Source: Microbispora sp. NBC_01189 (lineage in GTDB: Bacteria > Actinomycetota > Actinomycetes > Streptosporangiales > Streptosporangiaceae). From it: a stretch of 64,000 nucleotides of DNA. Shown here piece by piece: positions 36,698 through 47,067 of the stretch. The stretch's first letter is position 1. Every line of letters starts with the position of its first letter. Location of the stretch: the NCBI RefSeq assembly GCF_036010665.1, contig NZ_CP108581.1:5885501-5949500 (forward strand). Reading direction: 5' to 3'. Made by a program: the position numbers and the translations under genes. Below the pieces are notes generated by a model. That model searched no databases. It was not told the DNA's origin and was given only the letters and a program-made list of their open reading frames with translations.

Positions 36698-37894
36698 GTG
36701 GATACATCGGTCCCAGGCCGCCCCGAAACGAAACTGCAGGCCAGAATACTCACGCGATTACGTGATGCCGGTCCGCGATCCCGCATTGAGCTGGTGGACC
36801 ACTTTGAAGTGTCACGTACGACGATGGGGGCGGAACTCGGCCGGTTGACGGCGTTGGGCCTTATTGCCGAAATCGGCCCGGCCGCATCCCGCGGAGGGCG
36901 GCGTTCGACGGTCATCGATATAGCGGGCGGCATCAGATTCGTCGCGATCGCCGTGGACACGGGCGCGGTGTCCGTCGCGATCACGGACGGCAGGCTGCGG
37001 ATCGTCGCGTTCGAGCGCACCGAGTGCGACGTACGCCAGGGTCCCGAGCCGGTGCTCGAACTCGCGGCCGAACGCGCTCGCGGGCTGCTCGCCAAGGCGG
37101 GGGTGGAGCAGCCCCTCGGAGTCGGCGTCGGCGTCCCCTGCCCGGTCGACTTCCGCCGCGGAATCACCGTGGCGACGCCGGTCATGCCGGGATGGGACGG
37201 GTACCCCGTCCGCGATCTCCTCGCCCGGTGGTTCGAATGCCCGGTCGTGCTGGACAACGACGTCAACGTCATGGCCCTCGGGGAACAACACGCGGGCGCG
37301 GCGCGCACGGTCGAGAACTTCCTGTTCGTCAAGATCGGCGTCGGCATCGGCTGCGGAATCGTGGCGAAGGGCGAGCTCTACCGCGGCATGGACGGCTGCG
37401 CGGGAGACATCGGACATATCCAGGTCGCCGACTCCGACGCGGTCTGCGCGTGCGGCAACAGCGGCTGCCTGGAGGCGACCTTCGGCGGCGAGGCGCTGGC
37501 CCGCGACGCCCTCGAAGCGGTCAGGTCGGGGCGTTCGCCCATGCTCGGGGAGCTCCTCGAACGCGACGGGACGCTGAGCGCCGCCGCGGTGGCCGAGGCG
37601 GTCGCCGCCGGCGACGCCACGTCCCTCCAGCTCGTGCGCACCGGCGGACGGCGCGTGGGCGAGGTGCTGTCGGGCCTGGTGTCGTTCTTCAACCCGAGCC
37701 TCATCGTGCTGGGCGGCGGGCTCGCGGTGCTGGGCCACGTCCTGCTCGCCGAGATCCGGAGCGTCATCTACCGGCGCTCGCTGCCCCTGGCGACGAAGAA
37801 CCTGCCCATCGTGCTGAGCGACGTGGGCGAGCACGCCGCGGTCATCGGCGCGGCCCGGCTCGTGAGCGACGAGGCGTACGGCGTGCCCCGCTGA
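36698..37894 (+). CDS. ROK-family transcriptional regulator
   Basis: 398 residues from GTG 36698. N-terminal winged helix (SRIELVDHFEVSRTTMGAELGRL, about residues 27-50) followed by a ROK sugar-kinase-like domain: VVLDNDVNVMALGE, VGIGCGIV and the zinc-binding ROK signature GHIQV-x5-VCACGNSGCLEA. Such proteins repress sugar-use genes and release DNA on binding a sugar or sugar phosphate. It may control the ThuA/lipoprotein genes just upstream (same strand). Confidence 0.9.
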   Translation: MDTSVPGRPETKLQARILTRLRDAGPRSRIELVDHFEVSRTTMGAELGRLTALGLIAEIGPAASRGGRRSTVIDIAGGIRFVAIAVDTGAVSVAITDGRLRIVAFERTECDVRQGPEPVLELAAERARGLLAKAGVEQPLGVGVGVPCPVDFRRGITVATPVMPGWDGYPVRDLLARWFECPVVLDNDVNVMALGEQHAGAARTVENFLFVKIGVGIGCGIVAKGELYRGMDGCAGDIGHIQVADSDAVCACGNSGCLEATFGGEALARDALEAVRSGRSPMLGELLERDGTLSAAAVAEAVAAGDATSLQLVRTGGRRVGEVLSGLVSFFNPSLIVLGGGLAVLGHVLLAEIRSVIYRRSLPLATKNLPIVLSDVGEHAAVIGAARLVSDEAYGVPR

Positions 37895-38019
37895 GCCGCG
37901 CGTGTCCCGTCCGGCGGCGCGTGTCCCGTTCGGCGGCGCGTCGCGTGCCGGACGCGCGGAGCCCCGGCTCACCGGGCCGGGGCCGGGCCTCGCGATCACC
38001 CGCCGCATGGCGGCCCGCG

Positions 38020-38436
38020 TCAGTCGGTGCTGATCGCGTCGACGAGGTCGCCGACGGGCACGTCGGGCAGGGCGCGGGCCACGTCGGCCAGCGCGATGAT
38101 GCCCACCAGCTTGTTGCCGTCGATGACGGGCAGGCGGCGGACCTTGTGCGAGGCCATCGTGTCGAGGATCTCGGCCGCGTCGTCGTCGGCGCCGATCGTG
38201 ACGGCCTCGCCCTGGGCGAGCTCTCCGGCCTGGCACGACCTGGGGTCCCTGCCCCGGGCCAGCACCTTCACGACGATGTCGCGGTCGGTCAGCACGCCCG
38301 TGAGCCGGTCGTCGGCGCCGCAGATCGGCAGCGAACCCACGTCGAGGCGGGCCATCTTCTCGGCGGCCTCGTAGACGGTCTCGTCGGCGCGCACGAACTC
38401 CGCCCAGGGAGTCATGATGTCGCGAGCGGTCGTCAT
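38020..38436 (-). CDS. CBS-domain pair protein (BON-less, HRP1-like)
   Basis: 138 residues, two CBS domains (residues 5-60 and 72-128): ARDIMTPWAEFV, GVLTDRDIVVKVLARG, ASHKVRRLPVIDGNKLVGIIAL. This is the pattern of hypoxic response protein 1-like proteins of actinobacteria. Ligand unknown; likely an adenine nucleotide sensor or stress-induced protein. It stands alone. Confidence 0.88.
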   Translation of the reverse strand: MTTARDIMTPWAEFVRADETVYEAAEKMARLDVGSLPICGADDRLTGVLTDRDIVVKVLARGRDPRSCQAGELAQGEAVTIGADDDAAEILDTMASHKVRRLPVIDGNKLVGIIALADVARALPDVPVGDLVDAISTD

Positions 38437-38580
38437 GCCTTCTCCTCTCCTCGATGTCTGTCCGCCGCGGCCGGGGGCCTCCGCCGGCCGGGGGATCCAC
38501 GCCGTCTACCCTCGACCGCGTCAGGTACACGGCCGCCCCGAAATCGCCCGTGCAGGGGATTGGTTTGTACCTTGCGCGTC

Positions 38581-38640
38581 ATGAGCGTGATGGTGCGCAA
38601 CAACGTGCGAGTCATCGGCCGGCCCGACGGCCGGCCCGGC
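38581..38640 (+). pseudogene. RsbQ-like alpha/beta hydrolase, N-terminal stub
   Basis: ATG 38581 begins MSVMVRNNVRVIGRPDGRP, which matches the start of actinobacterial RsbQ-type alpha/beta hydrolases. The expected oxyanion-hole motif (LAHGFGCDQ) does not follow: the sequence turns into unrelated GC-rich bases at about 38638 and then the convergent lipoprotein gene. A deletion has removed the rest. Confidence 0.6.
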
Positions 38641-38649
38641 TGCGGCCGG

Positions 38650-39219
38650 TCAGCCCGATGTGGGCGGCGCGCCCGTGGGCAGCGGGGTCGGCGAGCGGGT
38701 GGGCGAGGGAGCGGGAGACGCCTCCGGCACTCCGGGCCAGGGGGAGTAGGTCGCCCTCCACTCCCCGGGCGGCAGGATCGGCACGTTCACCCGCGTCTCG
38801 CCCGCGTTCTCGAAGCGGAACGTCACGGGGATCGAGGCGCCGGCGGTCAGCGGGCGGGTGAGGCCGGCGAGTAGCACCTGGGGGAGCGCTGTGCCGCCGA
38901 CGTACTTCCCGCCGGGAACCTCCAGGCCGCTGGCCGGCAGCCGGGCCTCCCGGAAGACGCCGCCGGCGTCCACCGACACGAGCCGGTCGGCGCGCCCGCT
39001 CTCGTTCAGCAGCGTCAGGTACATCGGCATGTCGGCGCCGGGCGCGGCCGGTGTCTGCGGGCCGATGACGAACGCGTTGCGGACCAGCAGACCGGGCAGG
39101 TTCGCATTCGCCCCCTCGTTCTGCGGAATCGTCTCGGTGTACCAGTCCTGCTTGATGTCGGAGCAGGCGGCGGTCAGGGCCGCGGCCCCGACGAGAAGAG
39201 CTGCCAGGAACTTACGCAT
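38650..39219 (-). CDS. Lipoprotein, copper-chaperone (PCuAC)-like fold
   Basis: 189 residues from ATG 39219 (GAGG upstream). Lipoprotein signal with LTAAC (Cys20). The mature domain (NAFVIGPQT, MPMYLTLLNESGRADRLVSV, IPVTFRFENAGETRVNVPI) has the beta-sandwich layout of DUF461/PCuAC-type proteins, but the copper ligands H/M-x10-M-x21-H-x-M are not evident. The tail is Pro/Ser/Thr-rich with a PSPTRSPTPLPT run. Anchored outside the membrane; function unknown. Confidence 0.65.
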   Translation of the reverse strand: MRKFLAALLVGAAALTAACSDIKQDWYTETIPQNEGANANLPGLLVRNAFVIGPQTPAAPGADMPMYLTLLNESGRADRLVSVDAGGVFREARLPASGLEVPGGKYVGGTALPQVLLAGLTRPLTAGASIPVTFRFENAGETRVNVPILPPGEWRATYSPWPGVPEASPAPSPTRSPTPLPTGAPPTSG

Positions 39220-39336
39220 GTCGACCTCGGCTCGCTCGCGGAGCATCTCTCGGCCTCGGTACCCGAAAATGTGGCGTCTACCATCCGAAATTGCCCGGCT
39301 CGGGGCATGACGGATCATCCGGAAGAGAGGAACGCC

Positions 39337-39603
39337 ATGCCGCAGCGGACCGATACCGGGGAGACCGGGTTCGCGCCGGACCTTCCCGAACGGCTCGACG
39401 CCCTCGTACGCGCGGGCCGTACGCCGGCCCTGCACGGCCTCGTCGTGGCCCGGCACGGCCGCGTCGTCCTGGAACGGTACGGTGCGGGCGAGGACCACGT
39501 GCTCAACACGCCCCTCGGCCACGTGGACTTGGGGCCGGACACCCTGCACGACGTGCGCTCGGTCACCAAGAGCGTGGTCGCCCTGCTGTACGGCCTCGCG
39601 CTG
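39337..39603 (+). pseudogene. Beta-lactamase-family serine hydrolase, N-terminal stub
   Basis: ATG 39337 with AGAGAGGAAC ribosome site. Reads ALHGLVVARHGRVVLERYGAG and DTLHDVRSVTKSVVALLYG, holding the S-x-x-K nucleophile motif (SVTK) of class C beta-lactamase-like hydrolases. About 90 codons in, the sequence switches abruptly (near 39603) to the end of the opposing XRE-type gene. The Y-x-N motif and the rest are lost, so it is not functional. Confidence 0.75.
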
Positions 39604-39604
39604 G

Positions 39605-40062
39605 AGTCCTGCGTCCAGAGGCCGCGACCGCGACGCCGGAGGGGCGGGCCGGGGCCGGGCGCGGTCGTCGTGGTCGGGGGCGGCGTCGAGTGTGCCGGCC
39701 CAGCTGGCGAGGAGGCGGAGTTGGTCTTCGGAATCGCTGCCGGGTTCGGTGCCGTAGGCGACCAGGGTCAGGTTGTCGGCGGTCAGGTCGAGGGATTCGT
39801 AGGTGAGGTGGAGGTCGCCGACGACCGGGTGATGGAAGGGCTTGGTGCCGATGTGGTGCTGGCGGACGTCGTGGCGGGCCCAGCGGTCGCCGCGTTCCAG
39901 GCGAGAGTAGTACTCCACGCTGATCCCGGCCAGCTGGGCGACCTCGGCGCGGCGCAGGCCGGGGACCCGGCGGGTGCCGTAGGAGGGCAGCCCGGCCTGC
40001 TGCGGGCTCATCCTGGCCCGGCGGGAGGTCAGGAACTCACGGATCTCGGTGCGGCTGTCCAC
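39605..40062 (-). pseudogene. XRE/MmyB-type regulator with internal deletion and fused end
   Basis: Begins at 40062 as MmyB-like regulators do: helix-turn-helix RRVPGLRRAEVAQLAGISVEYYSRLERGD. It then jumps directly to the C-terminal part RWARHDVRQHHIGTKPFHHPVVG and ADNLTLVAYGTEP, LLASWAG. About 150 residues of the ligand-binding domain are missing although the frame is kept. The tail runs on without its own stop into beta-lactamase-stub DNA. Such regulators normally sit divergent to the alcohol dehydrogenase gene found here. Confidence 0.75.
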
Positions 40063-40255
40063 GTCTTCAGGCTAGGTAACCTCCCTTACTGCAGGGATGC
40101 CCTGCCAGTACACCTTTCACCGGTGCCTTCCTCCCCCTCCGGCCGGCGCTTTGGATGGGTGGTGGCCACCTCGCCCAGCCAAATGAGCACCGGCCCAGTG
40201 AGCGCCGGCCCGGTGAGCATTTGGGGGGCGGGCCCTTACCTAAGGAGCAGTCATC

Positions 40256-41296
40256 ATGCGTGTTCATGCCTACGCCGCGCCGGCCGCCGCCGCGCCGCTG
40301 GTCCCCACGATCATCGAACGGCGTGAGGTCGGTCCCAACGACGTGCTCATCGAGGTCGAATACGCGGGCATCTGCCACTCCGACATCCACACCGTCAACG
40401 GCGACTGGGGGCCCCAGCCCTATCCGTTGGTCCCCGGCCACGAGATCGTCGGCATCGTCACCGAGGTCGGCGCCGCCGTCACCCGGCACCAGGTGGGCGA
40501 CCGTGTCGGAGTGGGCTGCATGGTCAATGCCTGCGGTGAGTGCGCCAACTGCCGCAACGGCGACGAGCAGTACTGCCTGAACGGGATGGTGCCCACCTAC
40601 GGTGGCGTGGACCGGGACGGCACCGTCACCCAGGGCGGCTACTCCACGCACGTCGTCGTCGACGCCGACTTCGTCCTGTCGGTGCCCGAGGGCACCGGCC
40701 CGGCGGCCGCGGCGCCGCTGCTGTGCGCCGGCATCACCACCTACTCGCCGCTGCGCCGCTGGGGGGCCAGCCCGGGCAAGAAGGTCGCCGTCGTCGGCCT
40801 CGGCGGGCTCGGGCACATGGCCGTCAAGATCGCCCACGCCATGGGCGCCGAGGTCACCGTGCTCTCGCAGTCCTTGAAGAAGCAGGAGGACGGCCTGCGG
40901 CTCGGGGCCGACCACTACCACGCCACAGGCGACCCCGACACGTTCGAGCAGCTCGCCGGCCGGTTCGACCTGATCGTGAACACGGTCAGCGCCGCCGTCG
41001 ACCTCGACGCCTACCTCGGCCTGCTCGCCGTCGACGGCACCCTGGTCAACGTCGGCGCCCCCGCCGAGCCGTTGAGCCTCGACGTGTTCTCCCTCATCGG
41101 TGCCCGACGCTCCTACGCCGGGTCGATGATCGGCGGCATCGCCGAGACGCAGGAGATGCTGAACTTCTGCGCCGAGCACCGCATCGGCGCCGACATCGAG
41201 CTGATCTCGGCGGACCAAATCAACGAGGCCTACCAGCGTGTCCTGGCCTCCGACGTCCGCTACCGGTTCGTCATCGACACCGCCACCCTCGGCTGA
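40256..41296 (+). CDS. Zinc-dependent alcohol dehydrogenase (NAD(P), cinnamyl-type)
   Basis: 346 residues from ATG 40256 (AAGGAG upstream). Catalytic zinc ligands in [12 protein letters not shown] (Cys), PGHEIVG (His/Glu) and LLCAGIT (Cys). The structural zinc loop is [15 protein letters not shown]. The Rossmann motif is [15 protein letters not shown]. It oxidises alcohols or reduces aldehydes, probably with NADPH as in the YahK/CAD group; the GLGGLG context does not settle the cofactor. The divergent XRE regulator that would control it is broken. Confidence 0.93.
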   Translation: MRVHAYAAPAAAAPLVPTIIERREVGPNDVLIEVEYAGICHSDIHTVNGDWGPQPYPLVPGHEIVGIVTEVGAAVTRHQVGDRVGVGCMVNACGECANCRNGDEQYCLNGMVPTYGGVDRDGTVTQGGYSTHVVVDADFVLSVPEGTGPAAAAPLLCAGITTYSPLRRWGASPGKKVAVVGLGGLGHMAVKIAHAMGAEVTVLSQSLKKQEDGLRLGADHYHATGDPDTFEQLAGRFDLIVNTVSAAVDLDAYLGLLAVDGTLVNVGAPAEPLSLDVFSLIGARRSYAGSMIGGIAETQEMLNFCAEHRIGADIELISADQINEAYQRVLASDVRYRFVIDTATLG

Positions 41297-41347
41297 GCGC
41301 GTACCGCAACCGACCCGCAGGTTGTCCGCCCGACGCGACCGCAAGCG

Positions 41348-41803
41348 TCAGTGACGGTGGGGCACTTTGACGACGAGGGTGTCCTCGGGGGCGACGGGAC
41401 GCCCGTCGGCGGCCTGGATCCGCAGGGGGGCCAGCGGCCGGGCGGACAGCCGGTCCACCAGTTCTGAATGCGGCTCGTCCTCGGCGAAGAAGTGGTCCTC
41501 ACCCCACTGCCGCAGGGCGATGATCACCGGGAAGAGCCCTCGGCCCTTGGGGGTCAGGACGTACTCCTGGTAGGCGCTTCCGTCGGCGGCCGGCACGACC
41601 TCGAAGACGCCACCGGAGACGAGGGCGCGTAGTCGCGCGGCGAGGATGTTCTTCGCGACGCCGAGACTGCGCTGGAACTCCCCGAAACGGCGATGCCCGT
41701 CGAAGGCGTCGCGCACGATCAGCAGTGACCACCAGTCGCCGATGGCGTCCACCGAGCGCGCCACGGGGCAGTCGCTGTCGTCGAAACGGGTCCGTCTCAC
41801 CAC
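41348..41803 (-). CDS. HxlR-family winged-helix regulator
   Basis: 151 residues with the HxlR signature: CPVARSVDAIGDWWSLLIVRDAF, RRFGEFQRSLGVAKNILAARLRAL and YVLTPKGRGLFPVI. Cys12 precedes the domain as in redox/electrophile-sensing members. It diverges from an MFS exporter gene and shares a palindromic operator with it (41830-41885), so it most likely represses the exporter and itself. Confidence 0.93.
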   Translation of the reverse strand: MVRRTRFDDSDCPVARSVDAIGDWWSLLIVRDAFDGHRRFGEFQRSLGVAKNILAARLRALVSGGVFEVVPAADGSAYQEYVLTPKGRGLFPVIIALRQWGEDHFFAEDEPHSELVDRLSARPLAPLRIQAADGRPVAPEDTLVVKVPHRH

Positions 41804-41829
41804 GGTTGTCCCTCTATCCCCATCCCATT

Positions 41830-41885
41830 GGTTGCAACATGCTACCAGCTGCCCATAGTCTCGCGCCTGGTAGCAAGTTGAAACC
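41830..41885. promoter_or_regulatory. HxlR operator: 19-bp inverted repeat
   Basis: Arms 41830-41848 (GGTTGCAACATGCTACCAG) and 41867-41885 are inverted copies matching at 17 of 19 positions around an 18-base spacer. They span the whole gap between the divergent HxlR and MFS genes; the right arm ends 10 bases before the MFS start. Confidence 0.85.
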
Positions 41886-41895
41886 AGGAGGGGTC

Positions 41896-43119
41896 ATGGT
41901 CACGTGTGAGACCACGGACGGGCACGAGACGCACACCGGGGACGTGGGCCGGGCACCACGCGGAACCACCACGCTGTTCGCCTTGGCCGCCGGTACGGCC
42001 GTGGCGAACGTCTACTTCGCGCAGCCGCTGCTGGCCACCCTCGCCCAGGACTTCGGGATCGGCCAGGCGGCGGCCGGCGCCATGGTCACGGCGACCCAGG
42101 TCGGCTACGGACTGGGCCTGTTCCTGCTGGTGCCTCTCGGTGACGTGCTCGACCGGAGAAAACTGGTGACCACGCAGTCGCTACTGCTGGCCGCGGCGCT
42201 CGCGGCCCTGGGCGCCGCCGCGCACGCGCCCGTGCTCTTCGCCACCGCCGCCGCGGTCGGCTTCCTGGCCGTCGTCACCCAGTCCCTGGTCGCCTACGCC
42301 GCCGCGCTGAGCACGCCGGACCGCCGGGGCCGGGTCGTGGGCCAGGTCACGAGCGGCGTCGTGCTCGGGATCCTGCTCGCCCGCACCGTCTCCGGGCTGC
42401 TGGCCGATCTTGCCGGCTGGCGCGCCGTCTACCTCGCCTCGGCCGCGGCGATGCTGCTCCTCACCCTCACCTTGCGGCGTGTCCTGCCGCGCCGGCCCGC
42501 GACGCCGCCCCGCATGCCCTACCGCCGGCTGCTGGGTTCCACCGTCGCACTGTTCGTCAGGGAACCACTCCTGCGCACCCGGGGTATGCTCGCCCTGCTC
42601 GTCTTCGCATCCTTCAGCACGCTGTGGAGTTGCGTGGCCCTGCCGCTCAGCGCTCCGCCGCTGTCCCTGACGCACACCGCCATCGGCGCCTTCGGTCTCG
42701 CGGGCGCCGCCGGCGCCGTGGTCGCCGCGCCGGCCGGGCGGCTGCATGACCGCGGTCTCGGCAAGTGGACCACCGGGGGAGCCCTGCTCCTGCTCGCGAT
42801 CTCCTGGATCCCCCTGGCCCTCACCGAGCGGTCCCTGTGGGCTCTCGCGCTCGGCGCGGTCCTGCTCGACCTGGCGGTGCAGGCCGTCCACGTGACCAGC
42901 CAGAGCATGATCTACGCCCACCGCCCCGACGCGGGCAGCCGGGTCATCGGCGGCTACATGATGTTCTACTCGGCCGGAAGCGCCGCCGGGGCGCTGGCCT
43001 CCACCACCGTGTACGCCATCGCGGGCTGGGGCGCCGTCTGCCTGCTCGGCGCGGCCTTCAGCCTGATGGCCCTCGCCGTCTGGGCACTGTCCGCACGCTC
43101 ATCTCGCCGCACACCGTGA
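41896..43119 (+). CDS. MFS transporter (drug/arabinose efflux type)
   Basis: 407 residues, about 12 membrane helices. Motif A-like loop GDVLDRRKLV follows helix 2, and motif C-like Gly-rich helix 5 is GQVTSGVVLGILLARTVSG. The protein resembles DHA1-type exporters of small drugs. ATG 41896 has a strong AGGAGG site. Expression is presumably controlled by the divergent HxlR protein through the palindrome covering its promoter; a perfect terminator follows the stop. Confidence 0.92.
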   Translation: MVTCETTDGHETHTGDVGRAPRGTTTLFALAAGTAVANVYFAQPLLATLAQDFGIGQAAAGAMVTATQVGYGLGLFLLVPLGDVLDRRKLVTTQSLLLAAALAALGAAAHAPVLFATAAAVGFLAVVTQSLVAYAAALSTPDRRGRVVGQVTSGVVLGILLARTVSGLLADLAGWRAVYLASAAAMLLLTLTLRRVLPRRPATPPRMPYRRLLGSTVALFVREPLLRTRGMLALLVFASFSTLWSCVALPLSAPPLSLTHTAIGAFGLAGAAGAVVAAPAGRLHDRGLGKWTTGGALLLLAISWIPLALTERSLWALALGAVLLDLAVQAVHVTSQSMIYAHRPDAGSRVIGGYMMFYSAGSAAGALASTTVYAIAGWGAVCLLGAAFSLMALAVWALSARSSRRTP

Positions 43120-43120
43120 C

Positions 43121-43154
43121 GATGCCCTCGGAAGTCTCGTCTTCCGAGGGCATC
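43121..43154 (+). terminator. Perfect hairpin terminator after MFS gene
   Basis: 14-bp perfect stem (GATGCCCTCGGAAG with its complement) and 6-base loop TCTCGT, directly after the MFS stop. Confidence 0.9.
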
Positions 43155-43171
43155 CCGATCCGTCAGATTCT

Positions 43172-43700
43172 TCAGAGCTGGAGGAACGACGGGATGGCGT
43201 AGAGGAGGAACCAGGCCAGGGCGGCGATCCAGGGAATCCTCATGTAGGTCTTCTTCTCGCGCGCCTCGTGCTCGTCGTTGTCCTAGTAATAGGCGAGGGC
43301 CTGCCGGAGGCGGCGCAGCGGGCGGCGGAAGGTGGGATAGCCGGTGATGCGGCCGAGTACGGATCCGCCGAACTGAAGTGAGCCGATCACGGTGTCGTCG
43401 TCGAGGACGACGAGGACGCCGTTCTCGAGGACGATGTCTTGACGTGGTGCCAGGGGATCTCATGAACGATGAGGAAGTTGTCGACGAACAAGCCGCGGAG
43501 GGTGGCCCGGATCTTCCAGTGCCAGGCGAGCAACCAGATCACGAACGAGCTCTCACCCAGGATCAGGGAGAAGACGAGCGCGTCCGCGGGATTGTGAATT
43601 ATCGCGGCGCCGAGGATCGCGGACATGCCCATGAGGGCCAGAGCCCCCGGCACCGACACGGTCAGGACGATCGACACGGGCTTACGCGTCTCCACGGGAT
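43172..43700 (-). pseudogene. PH-like membrane protein, frameshifted, with in-frame stop
   Basis: Reads RKPVSIVLTVSVPGALALMG, IIHNPADALVFSLILG, WKIRATLRGLFVDNFLIVHEIPW, then shifts by one base near 43441 to IVLENGVLVVLDDDTVIGS and RRPLRRLRQALAYY. An amber stop follows (near 43284), then DNDEHEAREKKTYM and a last helix ending PSFLQL. Two N-terminal helices plus a PH-like soluble segment and C-terminal helix suggest a small bacterial PH-domain membrane protein, now dead. Confidence 0.65.
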
Positions 43701-44009
43701 CTCGTGGACGACGTAGATGTTGTCGACGAACAGGGCGTCCGGCGTTGCCCGTATTTTGGAATTCCAGGCAACGGACCAGGCCAGGAAGGAGCCAAATCCC
43801 ATGACCAGTGAGAAGAAGAGCGCGTCGGGGACGTTGTGAATCAGGGCGCCCGGCGTCAGCTCCTGGAGAGGCTTTCCGACTTTCCACGGCTCGCGAGCGA
43901 TCGCGTTGGTGATGAGTTCCCCGGCCGCGGCGGCCACGTCCTCCGGTAGACCGGCCGCGAGGGCGCGTCGCGCCGGTGGGCTGAGGAGAACGGTGTAGCG
44001 GTCGCTCAC
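43662..44009 (-). pseudogene. RelE/ParE-type toxin start fused to a second PH-like fragment
   Basis: Residues 1-52 (SDRYTVLLSPPARRALAAGLP, EPWKVGKPLQEL) are the first half of an actinobacterial RelE/ParE toxin. Where the toxin's second half (arginine-rich catalytic strands) should come, the frame runs into ALIHNVPDALFFSLVMGFGS and KIRATPDALFVDNIYVVHEIPW. That stretch is a second copy of the PH-like sequence just downstream (about 60% alike over 52 residues). The toxin is therefore unlikely to be active. Its ATG overlaps the antitoxin stop (ATGA). Confidence 0.7.
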
Positions 44010-44281
44010 GCACTCGCCTTACCGAGGCGGGCGGCCATCTCTTCCTCGGTCGTCACATCACCTCTCGCCTCGGCCGCTGCGGCCTCGACCAGGTCGGCGC
44101 GCGTTCGAGGGTCGGCGAGATTTTCCAGCGTCTCCTGTAGGGACTCCCACTCGGCCACGGACACGATCATCGCGTGCGGCCGGCCGTTCCGGGTGAGCGT
44201 GAAGTGGCCGTGTTCCCGGGCTGCCCGATCGGCCAGCTCGGTCAGCCGATCCTTTGCTTCGCTGATCGGGATTGTCTCCAT
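44006..44281 (-). CDS. Phd/YefM-type antitoxin
   Basis: 91 residues from ATG 44281. METIPISEAKDRLTELADRA and FTLTRNGRPHAMIVSVAEWESL are the Phd/YefM DNA-binding domain; the rest (about 55-91, EEEMAARLGKA) is the toxin-binding helix. It overlaps the toxin by 4 bases as in genuine operons. The toxin is broken, leaving the antitoxin as an orphan that may still bind its promoter. Confidence 0.85.
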   Translation of the reverse strand: METIPISEAKDRLTELADRAAREHGHFTLTRNGRPHAMIVSVAEWESLQETLENLADPRTRADLVEAAAAEARGDVTTEEEMAARLGKASA

Positions 44282-44375
44282 AGAGCCATGGTGACGCAGT
44301 AGCTGGAATCCCGGCCAGAAATCCGGCCACCCGGCTTCGCCGGCTCGACCGGCCATCGCGCGGAGATCCACCGGT

Positions 44376-44407
44376 GTCCCCCGCCGTCGCTGTGGCCGGC
44401 GGGGGAC
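44376..44407. terminator. Hairpin terminator after pruA
   Basis: Perfect 10-bp arms (GTCCCCCGCC at 44376-44385 and its complement at 44398-44407), 11 bases beyond the pruA stop on the minus strand. Confidence 0.85.
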
Positions 44408-44417
44408 GACGATCCGG

Positions 44418-46090
<1,673 letters not shown>

Positions 46091-46094
<4 letters not shown>

Positions 46095-47002
46095 CCACCC
46101 CTCAGAGCACGAAGGAAGAAGGCGACGTTGGCCGGGCGCTCGGCGAGGCGGCGCATGAAGTAGCCGTACCAGTCGTCGCCGTAGGGGACGTAGACGCGCA
46201 CCCGCGACCCGGCCGCGGCCAGCGCCGCCTGCCTGTCGGCCCGGATGCCGTAGAGCATCTGGAACTCGTAGTCGTCCGGACCGCGCCCGGCGCTCACCGC
46301 GAGCGACTCGGCGATCGCCATCAGCCGGTCGTCGTGCGTGGCCACCATGGGATGACCGCTGCCCGCCATGAGCACCCGCAGGCACCGCACGTACGCGCGG
46401 TCCACGTCGGCCCCGCGCTGGTGGGCCACGGAGGCGGGCTCGGCGTAGGCGCCCTTCACCAGGCGCACCCGCGACCCGGCGAGGTCGCGGCAGTCGGCCT
46501 CGCTGCGGAACAGGTACGCCTGGATCGCGACGCCCGTCTCCGGGAAGTCCTCCCGCAGCGTGCGCAGCGCGCCGAGCGTCGCGTCGACGGTGGTGTGGTC
46601 CTCCATGTCCAGGGTAACGGTGGAGCCGCACTCCCGCGCCGCGGCGCAGATCTGCCGCGCGTTCTCCAGGGCGAGGCCGGGATCGAGGGCCTGCCCGACG
46701 GCCGACAGCTTGACCGACGCCTCGGCCCGGTCGCCGAGGCCGAGCGGCCCCAGCGCCTCCAGCAGCGAGACGTACGCCTTGGCGGCGGCGACGGCGGCCC
46801 CGGAGTCGCGGACCTCCTCGCCCAGATGGTCGATGGTGACGGAGAGCCCCGAGCCGGTCAGGCGGCGCGCCGCCTCGACGGCGTCCGCGGCGGACTCTCC
46901 CGCCACGAAGCGGTCGACGACCTTGCGCGTGAGCGGGAAGCCCGACACGGCCCGGCGGGCGAGCGGGCTGCGCGAGCCCGCGAGAAGCAGGGAACCGAGC
47001 AT
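46091..47002 (-). CDS. putB: Proline dehydrogenase
   Basis: 303 residues from ATG 47002. FAD enzyme oxidising proline to pyrroline-5-carboxylate at the membrane. Barrel motifs: SVTIDHLGEEV, ASVKLSAVGQALD, TLDMEDHTTVD, VRLVKGAYAEP, FQMLYGIRADRQ and VYVPYGDDWYGYFMRRLAERP (substrate and flavin binding). The size fits the stand-alone Gram-positive PutB type rather than fused PutA. First gene of the putB-pruA operon, divergent from a PucR regulator. Confidence 0.95.
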
Positions 47003-47067
47003 GGTCACAGGCTAAATCCGCACGTCACCAAATTTCCACGGACATCCGCCACAGCATTTTTGGACAA

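Noticed and set aside
38650..40062. One 470-residue open frame joining an XRE regulator and a lipoprotein
   Set aside because: The two genes happen to share a frame with no stop between. The lipoprotein has its own ribosome site and signal at 39219, and the intervening translation is antisense of the beta-lactamase stub.
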